From: Phoronis australis
Taxonomy: Eukaryota > Phoronida > Phoronidae
Length of the DNA: 60,000 bases
NCBI GenBank assembly: GCA_002633005.1
Contig: NMRA01000090.1
Location: 300,752-360,751 of the forward strand
Direction: 5' to 3'
Made by a program: the position numbers and the translations under genes
Shown: positions 11,901 to 23,900 of the stretch, piece after piece
How positions within the stretch are numbered: the stretch's first letter is position 1
Layout of the letters: each line of letters opens with the position of its first letter
Notes under the pieces: model-generated
What the model was told of the DNA's origin: nothing
The model's input: only the letters and a program-made list of their open reading frames with translations
The model's database searches: none

Positions 11901-14900
11901 CCTGGATGATTCAAGTCTAGTCGAAGTACTGCAACTGTTTTATTATGAAATGTTTTGTACAGTGTTTTATTTTATATATACTCATGCGTTAGTGTTTGTG
12001 ATGCCACTCACACTCGGTGATCTACTATTTCAACTGCCATCTGACCAAAGCCATTTATGTAGACAATAACAAACTATATAAGGCCAAGAACAGCTTACTT
12101 TTAAATGAAGCACACACATTATATACATTCATGTATATTCATACATACCTGAATATGCATACAAGCGTGTATATACGTACATTTGTTTTACATACATACA
12201 AGTTTATACAGACATACATGCATGTAAATGCACAAATATGTATACATGTATGTATGTTGATACATAAATGTGCATCCGAGCCCGTACCTGTATACACATG
12301 CATGTATATACATACTTTCGTGTATATACATGCATGCATAAACATACGCAGATACGTGTATATACTTAGTGCTGTGGCTGACATCTGATCCAAAATACTT
12401 TGATTCATTCAAATAGGCTTTAACTTAAGACATTAATATTCGATATATGATTTCGCGAAGTCTGATTTTTCGACATCCCATGGGGATTAGCCTTTTCAAG
12501 ATAGTTACCTGCAATGACATGTAATTTTGTTACTTCTCTCGCCGCTGGTCTGCTCGCACGTTCCGCCGTTCCGACAGGGATTGGGATCGCAGGACACCAT
12601 CACAGCTGATAACTCGCAATTCTTTCCTAAATACGGCTCTTTGCAAACACATAAGTACCCGTTCTCCATGAAACGTTTTTTATTCTTTTCCTGCGATGGT
12701 GTATTAGTTTCGTCAAAGCATATACCATCATTTTCACACGGTTTGGCTTCACACGTTAATCGTTCACAGAAATCTCCATGATAACCGACCTTGCAATGGC
12801 AGCCAAAGCCTCGAGAACTCGGATTTGAATTTTCCAGACATGTGCCTTTATTTTGACAGGGATTTGGCAAGCAAACGTTTGGAGGCTTTAAATCGCAGCG
12901 GACACCAGTGTAGCCTTCTTTACAAATGCACGAGAACCTTTTGTTAGTCGATGTGGCTGTCTCGTCTACACAGGTTGCCTCATTTGCACAGGGGAAGGAT
13001 TTACACGGGTCTACGTGTTGCATATCGTGTACGTGGATGGAGCTTTTTACAGGTGACTGGCAACGCGCGCCAGTGTACTGTGCATGACACATGCATTTGA
13101 ATGTGTTCGCGGTTTCTGTCTTTACGTCCACACACGTTGCGTTGTTTTGACAGGGGTAACACTTACACGTCTCGCACACAGCTCCCACCGTGCTTGCACC
13201 GTCTAGTTCTTCACATTTTACTCCAGAAAACCCTTGTAGACAAATGCAAATGAATGTGTTCGAGGTGTCATCACTCAAACATGTTGCACCGTTTTGACAC
13301 GGTTGAGAGTTGCAGACATGTGTCGTTTCTTCGGCTTCGCAACGCCGTCCGGAGAACCCTTTTTTACACGTACACGTGTATGTGGCTGTGCTCAAAACGC
13401 TGTTGCATGTGCCGCCGTTACTACACGGATTTGATTCACAAGCGCCAGTGACCACATTCTTAGATGGAATGTCACATAAGTCGCCAAAGTAACCTTCCTT
13501 ACAAACACAAGTATATGTCTTGTGTGGGGTGGTAAGGTCATCCACGCATGTCCCTTCGTTTTTGCAAGGATTTAGTCTGCATGAGCCCCGCTTGCTAATC
13601 CCCCCTCCCATCTGGTCACATGTTTTTCCTGAATAACCTTGTGAGCACAAACATATGAATGTTCCAGCTATCTTGTTCTCAGCACAAGTCCCTTTGTTTT
13701 TGCATGGATTCTCTACGCATGATCCCTTAAGACCTCCTCTAGTGCTCAAGTGGCATTTCTCACCAAGAAAGCCCTCCGTACAAATGCACATGTAGGCTTC
13801 TCCGGATTTCGCTTCAACACATGTACCTTTGTTTTTGCAGGGATCTTGCTGACATGATCCGGACATGAAACTGCTGCTGGTCTCGCATCTTTCTCCTGTG
13901 TATCCTGCTTGACAAACACAAGCTGAGAAACCTGACTTTCCATCTGCAATACATATTCCATGACTTCCACAGTGAAGACCATAACAAGCGATTGAAGTCG
14001 ATGTGGCCTTCTTTTCACATCGCTCCCCAGTAAAACCAGGTCGACATGTACAAATGAATGTGTTCGTGTCTTGCTTGTTTTCACACTTTCCCTGGTTGTA
14101 ACAGGAATTTTCACGACACGAACCTTGCACCTCTCTTTGTTGACACAAATCACCAGAGAAACCGTTTTTGCACGTGCAACTGAAAGACCTAGATTGCGAC
14201 CCCCTCTCCGCTTCTGGTCTCGGCAGCATGGTACAAGCTCCTTCATTTTGACAAGGGTTGAATTCACACTGTCCAGTCTTTATTGGCGATTCACAAATAA
14301 TGCCTGTAAAGTTCACGCCGCAGATACACACGAATGTTTTTTTATTATCTTCTTCTTTGCAGGTTCCATTATTTAAACACGGGTTTTCTGCACATGTTCT
14401 TGTGTGTGTTTGAACTGCTGTTTCGCACTGATCACCCGAAAACCCATCCTTGCAAATGCAGTGAAATTTGTTCTCGTTTTCCTTGCATTCGCCTTCATTT
14501 TTACACGGATTATTTTTGCAAGATTTTGCCTTTTCTTTTACTTGACAGTTATCACCGCTGAAGCCATTAACGCATTGGCATTGATACTGGGGCGACATGT
14601 CAGTGGATTTCTCAATACACTGACCATTGTTTTTGCACGGATTTGAACCACATCCGTTTTGCAAGTTCTGCCCTCTGGCTACCTTGGTTTCACATTGATT
14701 ACCCGTGTGCCCTGCGGCACAAAGACAGCTAAACATGCCGTCCGATTTGTGCTCTACGCATGTTCCCTGGTTTTTGCAGGGATTAATTTTACATGATCCT
14801 GGTATTTTTCTGGTCTGACAGCGATTACCTGTATAACCATGCATGCAGGTACACGTGTATGATGTGGACGACGAAGTGGAAGGTGCAGCGCTGCATGAAC

Positions 14901-17900
14901 CATCGTGTAAACAGGGGTTTGGACTACACACGCCGGAATGTTGCTCATGCTTTATTCCTTCACGTTTTCCAGTGTCAGGCCTTTCCGTTTCCCGTTCTTC
15001 GTTTTGGCACTGATCTCCAGAGTACCGCTCCTTGCATATACAAACGAAGCTTTGCGACAGAAAGTCCTCTATGCATGTCGCTCCGTTTTTGCATGGTTTT
15101 TTCTCACATGATCCAGAAACTTGTTTTCTCTGACAACGATCGCCCGCAAAGCCATTCCTACATACACAAGAGTACAATGTTGTACCATGATGCACCGTTG
15201 GACCTACAATACACTCGCCACCATTTTCACAAGGACTTGACTGACACGCTGTTGTCGGCTTTGGCGTTTTATTTTTTTCACAGCGGTCACCAACAAACCC
15301 AGACTGACAAGTGCACTGAAAACTTCTAGTTGACTTTACTGTGTCACATGTCCCACGATTTAAACACGGGTTTGGCTTACACGCGTCGTTAATGACGGCT
15401 GACGTATTTTTAACAGACACACCTTCACAATTTTTGCCCATGAAGCCGGCAAGACACACACATGTGTATCCGTTGTCATGGTCTATGCAGGTCCCCTGAT
15501 GTTCACAAGGACTAGAACTGCATTCGTTTATTTGATAGGCACAGTATGTGCCAGTAAACCCATCTGGACAAATGCATATCGGCTTGCTTTGTCCAGGCTC
15601 TACCTGGCACCTGCCTTTGTTTTTGCACTTGATGTCACTGCATGTTGGAACAGTTACTTCGCAATTAATCCCTCCATATTTCTCTACACACAAACATTTA
15701 CCGTGGCTGCAAGTTCCTCCATTCTTACAATCCATGTCTTCGTAACAGCGTTTCGCCTCATTTTCTGAAACCTCACAAAGTTCACCAATGTATCCCTGAA
15801 TACACGTACACGTTGGTTTACTACCAACTACAATACAGGTTCCCCCGTTCTGGCAGTTAATGGACGAACAGTGGTCAATTTTTGTGTCGCACAGTTTTCC
15901 TGTGTAGTTTGCAAAACATAAACAGTGAAATTTTTTGTGTTCGCTCTCAACACACACACCATTGTTCAGACAAGGAGTGGTCGCACATTTGCTCTCTTTT
16001 ACGTCGCAGAGAACTCCGGTAAAAGAGCTGTTACATTTACAGTGGAATCCACTTTTCTCTCTCATACACGTTCCTGCATAACAGGGATTAGTTGCACAGG
16101 GGTTAGTGGCTGTCTCCTCATCCTCGCAATTTTTCCCTGAATATGATGGCTTGCATGCACAAGAATATTCATTTCCATTCGTCTTACACTCCCCGTTGTT
16201 CTGGCATGGATCTGAATCACAGACATTTATCATGATTTTAAGAGAATTTTGGTTTTCCTTGCTGCGTCTTGGAGTGCTTGCTTTGATGACAGCTTTATCA
16301 TTGGTGACGTGGTTGGAAATTTTCTCGTTTCTTTCACACATTTCACCTTCAAATCCAGTTTGGCATATACAGAGAAATCCCTGTTTATCATGCACACACT
16401 GTCCTTTATTTTTACAAGGTTCACTGCTACATGAACTGATCTCAATTTCACAGTACTTCCCTCCATATCCATCTTTACACCTGCAGATGAATTCTGCTCC
16501 CATGTCGACACACGTGGCGCCGTTGAAGCACGGATTTACAATGCACACACTACTAACTTCGCTACAGTGTCGACCAACAAATCCAGTAGCGCATTCGCAC
16601 ACGAACGTGTCACCTTTGCCAACACAAGTTGCACCGTTTCTACATGGATTGGGCACACATATATCTGGTTGCTGGTCTTCACATCGAGCGCCTCTGAACC
16701 CTTTGGGACATTTGCAAGAAGCACCGGTTGGTGTATCAATACATTCGCCTTGATTCATGCATGTAATTTTGCTACACATCACTATTGGTTGATTGCAAAC
16801 AGCGCCAATGAAACCTTTCATACATCTACACTGAAAGTGGTTTACCTTGTCAACGCAAAATCCGCCATTCTTGCAGGGCGCGCTTTCACATTCATTTATT
16901 TCGACCTCGCAAAGCTCCCCCTTGTAGCCAAGCAAACAAACACATTGAAATGCGTTGACTTTATCGACACACTTTTCGTTGTTACGACAGGGGTCACTTG
17001 CACATTCGTTAATCTCTTTCTCGCAGTAAATCCCGCCATACCCTCCAAGACACTCACAAGAAAACCTGTTGATTCTATCTTTGCACTGTCCATGGTTACG
17101 ACATGGGGCGCTTTCGCATTCATTTATTTCTGTTTCGCAAACAGTGCCGCGATAACCGTCTTTACAATGGCAAACGAAAAAATTAACTCCGTCGATGCAG
17201 TTGCCGGCATTTTTGCATGGGGCACTTTGACACTCGTTAATTTCAACTTCACAAAAGTGTCCCGTAAAACCAACAGTGCAGATACATGAAAAGTCGTTGC
17301 GTGCATCGATGCATTTCCCGTCATTTTTACAAGGTGCACTTTCACACTCGTCAATTTCGTATTCACACAAAGTCCCCATGTAGCCATAATGACAGTCACA
17401 CGAAAACTCATTCATCTTGTCAATGCAATCACCGTTGTTTTGGCAAGGGGCGCTGTCGCATTCGTTTATGTCTACTTCACAGTTATCTCCTGTGTAACCC
17501 GCAAGACAGGAGCACGTGTAAGAGTTTAAATGGTCCAAACAAGAACCATGATTTTGACAAGGTGCACTTTCACATTCGTTAATGTCACTTTCACAATAGT
17601 CACCTTTGTAGCCGCCCACGCACTGGCAAGTTATTTTTTTTGACTTTTCAACACACTTCCCGTTGTTTTTACACGGATTGCTTTGACAGAGCCCTTCTTC
17701 TCCGTGACAATCTGCTCCTGAAAATCCTCGGAGACATTTACACTCAAAGCCATTGATTTTGTCCACACAGTAGCCGTTGTTACTGCACGGGTGACTATCA
17801 CACTCGTTAATGTTGTTCTCACACAGAGTTCCGTCATATCCTTGTGCACATTTGCACACAAACTCGTTTACTCGATCTTCACAAACTCCGTGATTGTGAC

Positions 17901-20900
17901 AAGGCAGACTCTCGCATTCATTTATATTAGTTTCGCATACTTTACCCGTGAACCCTGGGTGACATTGACATATAAACGCGTCTATGTCGTCCACACAAAT
18001 TCCGTTCTTTGAGCATGGATTACTTTCGCACTCATTGGTCTCCATCTGACAAAACTCACCTGTATAGCCAGGGTTGCATTCGCAAGAGAACTCGTTAACT
18101 TTATTGCGACATTTGCCATTGTTATGACACGGAGCGCTTTCGCACTCGTCTATATCCAACGCACAACTTTCGCCTTTAAATCCAGGTAAACAGTGGCACT
18201 GGAAACCGTTGATCATGTCGATACATTCCCCGCTATTGCTGCAAGGAGCACTGGCGCATTCGTTAATATCCGTTTCACAAATTACCCCTGTATAGCCTGG
18301 GGGGCAATAACATATGAACTCGCCGACTTTGTTAACACATTCGGCACCATGTCGACAAGGAGCACTCTCGCATTCGTTTATGTCTAGTTCACACAGGTAT
18401 CCCTTGAATCCTGGTAAACAATTGCATGTAAACCCATTCGCTTTGTCCAGACACTCCCCATTGTGTTTACAAGGGACACTGTCACACTCGTTAATTTCGT
18501 TTTCACACAAAACTCCAATAAACCCCTTTGTGCACTGGCAATCGTAACCGTCAATTTTGTCGATGCACTTTGCATTATTTTGACACGGTGCACTTTCACA
18601 TTCATTTATGTCAATTTCACATTGTGGTCCGGCGAACCCTTCTGGGCATTCACACGAGTAGGCATTATTCTTGTCAATGCATTCACCGTTATTTTGACAA
18701 GGGACACTTTCACATTCATTAATATTGTTTTGACACATTAGTCCTTCAAAACCAGCGTCGCATTGACAGACAAACATTCCAATATCATCAATGCACTTAC
18801 CATGATTTTTACATGGAGCACTTTCACATTCATTGATATCGTTTTCACAGTTAAACCCTTTAAAACCCTCAGCACATTCACATTTGTACTCGTCGATATC
18901 ATCAACGCACTCACCATATTGACCACAAGGACTACTTTCACATTCATTGATATCCGTTTGGCATATCGTGCCAGAAAATCCAGCTGGGCACGCACATTCG
19001 TACTCGCCCACGTGGTCGACACACAGTGCATTATTTTGGCAAGGGGCACTTAAACATTCGTCAATGTCGGTCTCACATTCCAGACCCGTAAACCCTTTCT
19101 TGCACAAACACTGGAAGCCAATAGTCGACGAGACACACACGCCCCCGTTTTGACACTGAACGTGTAGGCAATAGTCAACTGCTTTTTCACAATGTTGGCC
19201 AACATATCCCAATGTGCATTGACACACTACTCCCACTATTTCTGGTATACACGATCCTCCGTTTGAACATTTGAAGGTATCACATGATATGGTAATGTCA
19301 GCCTGACTCCCTGCTTGACTTCTCTCCCGCTCAGCAACGTCCTGCTTGTCACGTCCATTCTGACTGTGCATTCGTTGTGTGCCCTCTTGATTTGGTCGCT
19401 CTTCATTTTTCTGTCTGTCCAAAGCCCTTTGTAAAGCTGCTTGTTCCCGTCTTTCGTCGTTGGATTTTTCTTCCGATGCCCTTTGCAACGCAATTCTCCG
19501 CCTTAAATCCATCTCTTCTTTGTCCCGTTTAAGTTTTTCAAGAATTCTTTTGTCGGCCTCCGTTAGCTGTTGCGAATTGTGTTTACTGTGTGCCCCCACT
19601 TGCTGTTCGCTCCGGCCAAAAGGAGTTTGTGACGTCCCCTCGTTATGCGAATTATTCGTTGAAACGTCGTCGGTGGGGATTTCATGATCAGGTCTATTAG
19701 GTATGGCATTTGTCTGGGAATCAGATGTCTGCTTTAGACTTTGTTGACTGTTTGCTCGCTCTAACGCTAGTCTTAACGCTTTCTTCTCAGCTTCCAGTGT
19801 GGCTTTTTCAACAGCAGCTTGTCTTGCGGCGTTCTCCACTGCTTGCTCTTCGTAGAAAGCGGCTTTGAGTGCATCGACACTCACACACATACCTTTATCT
19901 TCTTTAAAACCTGCAATTAAATTAAGATCGCCCACGAGGTTATATAGCCTTGTGAATTTCATGTTAGAAAACATAATTACGAGTCAATTATAGGTTAGGC
20001 CTGTTTTGTATTAAAATATAATGAAGTGAGTACACATAGGTCAGCAGGTAGTGAAGGGGGTCCGGACCCCCCTTTTTCCTTGATTTTAGTGATATCAAAT
20101 CTAGAATTTTCAAATTGTAGCCTTTGACCCCCTTTTTAAAAATCCTTGATCCGACCCTCCCATGTTTTGAAAATCCTGGATCCACCCCTGGCTAGTATGC
20201 CAATGGTCAAAATATGGGCAAACAATTAAATGGTGTGTTAGTGAACTGTTATGTAATCGCACTTTAAATTCACGTTTCATTTTGCCAGAGGATGTAGGCC
20301 CATGATGTAGTCCTAAAGTTACTTTGTAACATCGTCTTTAAAATGTTTCCAGCTTCGCTCATTCCTCGTAGACCATTCGTAAAGGGCTTACTTATGGCGG
20401 CATAGAGCGCGAAAACTCGTAAAAAATAAGCTTGTCTTCCGCTGATGTAAGGATTTTGCGAGTAAAGCTAGTTAAGTGTAAGCACGTGATAGTCTATTAT
20501 CATGAACTTGCCTTGGTTGGCTCAATTGCAAGATACCACTTAGCTGCTAATTGCTCAGGAGCGTAGGAAGCGGGGGAGTCGAGGGGGTATGATGGGCCGT
20601 TGGGGGGAAAGTGTTTCCGGAAAAATACGAGCGTAATTGTGTACATTACGCAGTTATTTACGTCGTTAATTACCCCGTAAAATTACGAGCGTAATTTAAT
20701 TATTTACGGCGTAAAATTACGCTCGTGATTTAGTTTAAACTCTTACCCAATGACGTTGGGTTTTGCAATCCACGATCGCGCGCGCTCATAAAAATACTTA
20801 TTTACTGACGGATTTCATGTCTACGATACGAGCGCTGAATCATGGCGGATCAAAGTGCTGCTGCCATGTCAGCGATTGTGCACGAACGAGTTGCCCAGCA

Positions 20901-23900
20901 ACAGTCGGGAATGTTAGGTCATCACTGATTGGCTTAAATTTGGAACGTTCTTAAGATATTTTACGAGCGTAATTTACGGCGACATTTCCCCCATTTAATT
21001 TACGGGCGTAATTTTACTGCAACACTTTTGCAATTTAACTTACGCTCGTAATTAAGAGCGTAATTTTACGGCGAAACTTTTACCCAATTTATTTACGAGC
21101 GTAATTGTACGGTGACACTCCTGCAATTTAATTTACGCTCGTAATTACGAGTGTAATTTTACGGCGACACTTTCCCCTCAACGGCCCACCATAAGGGGGG
21201 CGGGGGTCTGACGTGTCGCCCCTCTCCCCAAATAATTTGCTGGCTTCAGTGTTCAACCGTAGATACCGGCATAGGCGTGGGTTTGCGGGCAGTAGAGACA
21301 AAAATGGCAGCGAGAGAGAAAATTCAAGAGGACTTTTGTATACTACCAGTCCTTGACATAACTTTGAGGGATCTGGGCAGGATATTGGTGGGTTAAGGGC
21401 TCTATTTTTGCAACATAGATCGCTTAAACGCTCTTGAAAATAAAATGTGCAATTATCCATACATGTATTTCGAAAAGGGCGGGAAAATGTGTAGAATTAT
21501 ATTTCTCCAGAGCCCTTTCTGGAAAGGGATAGTAGTCCTCTTTCGCTCTCTTTTTTCGTTTTTATTGAAACTGTGTATCACTTGATAAAACCTGACAGAT
21601 AGCATCAATTGCTGCTCATTTTGTATTTTTGGAAAATACAGATCGTTTCTTATTCATACGCTTCCAGACATCATTATTGTCGGTATTTTCATGCTTTTTA
21701 TATTGACAACTTCCTAAGGGGCCGCTCACGGAGAGAGGACCAAATGATGAAATCGATTGACTTTATTTTCCTCTTTATGTAGAATCTTCACTTCTTAGAA
21801 TGTCACACTATGATAGAATTAACTGTCACTCTTTTCCATTTTAATAATATTTAATCCTTTCTTTTAAGGGTTCCATTTTCAGAGTGGCGTCTCGGGATAT
21901 TTACCCCACTGCCCGTGCCCAACTGTTCGTCTATAAATCCGGCACTGTCAAATTTTCACGAGGGGAAGAAGATAAGATTCCATGATTACAAATTTATCGA
22001 AAAAACACAACGTCAACTCGTGCAAATCACAGCAGTATGAAGACCGGTCCAAACAAACCGAAAGTGATTGTATTGAAAGTACAATTGGGCAGACTGCCAT
22101 CAAAAGGATGGAAGTTTGAAGAACTTAAAGACGACCATTTGTGAAACACAGAAAAAGAATATTTCCGACGGTTTTATAAATGTAAAATGTCAATACTTTT
22201 ATCCCATGGTGTCATAAGAATTGTAGTTATTTTAAAGATCGTTACTCGAAGAGCGTTTTTATGACCGTGTTCAGAGCACATGCCTAATGGGGGTTAGATA
22301 CTCAAAGTATTACACATGCACTGGACATCAAAATGATTTCAGTGATTTTCAGAATTCAAGTTTAAAACCATGAGCCGTAATAGCAACGTGTGGAATAAAC
22401 CAAAACACACCTTAGCAAGAAGAAATCTGGAACACTTCTGCGGGGGACCCGCATACACCGTTTTCCATGTTTCCGCTATTGGCCGTCAAGAATTTGTGAG
22501 AACCCTTCAGGGATTGTTAGTAGTGTTCCGTTTTGATAAGTAACGAATTCATTGGTTTCTGATTTAAATATTGATGTATCGACCAAAATCGACTGATCGT
22601 AGATGATTTTTGACAATTGGAAGCTAATCTTATAAGGGAGCGTTCACTCGAGAGGAGTTTGGAAAAGATGACGATTTGTGACGGGGGATGGGTTTAGACT
22701 CATGGTGACGTCATTATGTGGTTCACTAGAATATCTCGATCACAGTACATATCGTTGAGAAACTGGTTCACCTTCTGGTAGAATTTATTAAAACCGGAAC
22801 CTGCCGATTCAGGATATTTCACGAAGCTTACCTGACAATCATGTACACAGACAAACCACAACCCCACTCCATCTCTGCTTATCACTGACAATCATCACGG
22901 TGACGAAGCGCATGATTAGGACGTCTAGCGACAGGCGTGGTCATGTTTTTTTTTGGAGATGGGATTTACATTGTGAGCTTGTTACGCATATATGCTGTGT
23001 TGCGGCGAACTATTTATACCACATACTGAACGATAAACAGTGCAATGAATCGATAACACTTTCTCAACTGGCTTCAGCTTTGAAACTACCGTCTATGTCG
23101 GAGACCAGGGGTCGGAGATCGTGACATTTTAAGAAATGACTAGTCATTGTTGTTAAAATGATGTTTTTACTCAAAATCAATTGAAAATTTAAAAAAATAG
23201 AAATAAAATGAATCTATAAAATAAGTTTTAAGCAAATAGGCTAGCTTACTACACATCTTATCATGCTAAAATTCTACCGTGAAAATATCGTCTGCTAAAG
23301 TCGGTTACGTCTGGTTACTGAACATAATGTCCAATTCAAAGATTCCAGACATGTTACATGAGTAGGGGGCTATATTCCCCAGCCCCCTATGGTGCGCCGC
23401 CCATGTGACTATGGGCAGCGCACCACTGAAATAAATGGGGTACTATAGCCCTCCCCAGTCTCTACGGTGCGCCGCCCACTGGAGATCGATGATTTTCTTT
23501 ACAAAAATGCCTTACATTTAGATTTGTCAAAAAAACAAACTAAAAGACTAATCGATGATTTACAAGCGAGAGAAAATTACAGGTACGGTGAAAAATGAAT
23601 GAAAGACGTCGTTTTTATTGAAATTGCACGTCCTATTTTCCACAACGTAATACATGTCAGCGAAATGTGCTTTGTTGAACATGCGGTTATAGCGCGTCCT
23701 CAGTTAACTATTCAGTTTTCATGAAAGATAACGTCAGCAGCTCAGACGGCTACTCGCTGATCCCTTCGTATCCACTAGGGGGTAGAGTACATGCAGGTAT
23801 AATTCAGCAGAAAACGTTTTATCACTGATTGATGAAACCTCGACAGTCATTGGTTAGGCTTACAAGAATGGAAAGAAAAATGGCGGACTGCCAAACCAGT

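Noticed and set aside
12017-12412. Overlapping 74-123 codon ORFs on both strands
   Set aside because: Low-complexity ATACATA tract; Cys/Tyr/Ile-rich peptides are compositional.
13746-14267. 173-codon minus-strand ORF in another frame of the EGF exon
   Set aside because: Frame-shifted reading of the EGF array; Cys spacing is lost, while the main frame is perfect throughout.
16106-17289. Long plus-strand ORFs of 215 and 240 codons
   Set aside because: They are mirror frames of the tandem EGF repeats on the minus strand; their Ser/Thr/Phe-rich repeats follow the 114-bp EGF period and show no domain of their own.
16770-19150. Regularly spaced repeats as a CRISPR-like array
   Set aside because: The units are coding EGF modules in a eukaryotic gene, with no constant repeat and unique spacer pattern.
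19911-19974. Use of ATG at 19974 as the start of the EGF protein
   Set aside because: No signal peptide is encoded, a good acceptor lies at 19911-19912, and the phase joins exactly to exon 3 to complete an EGF.
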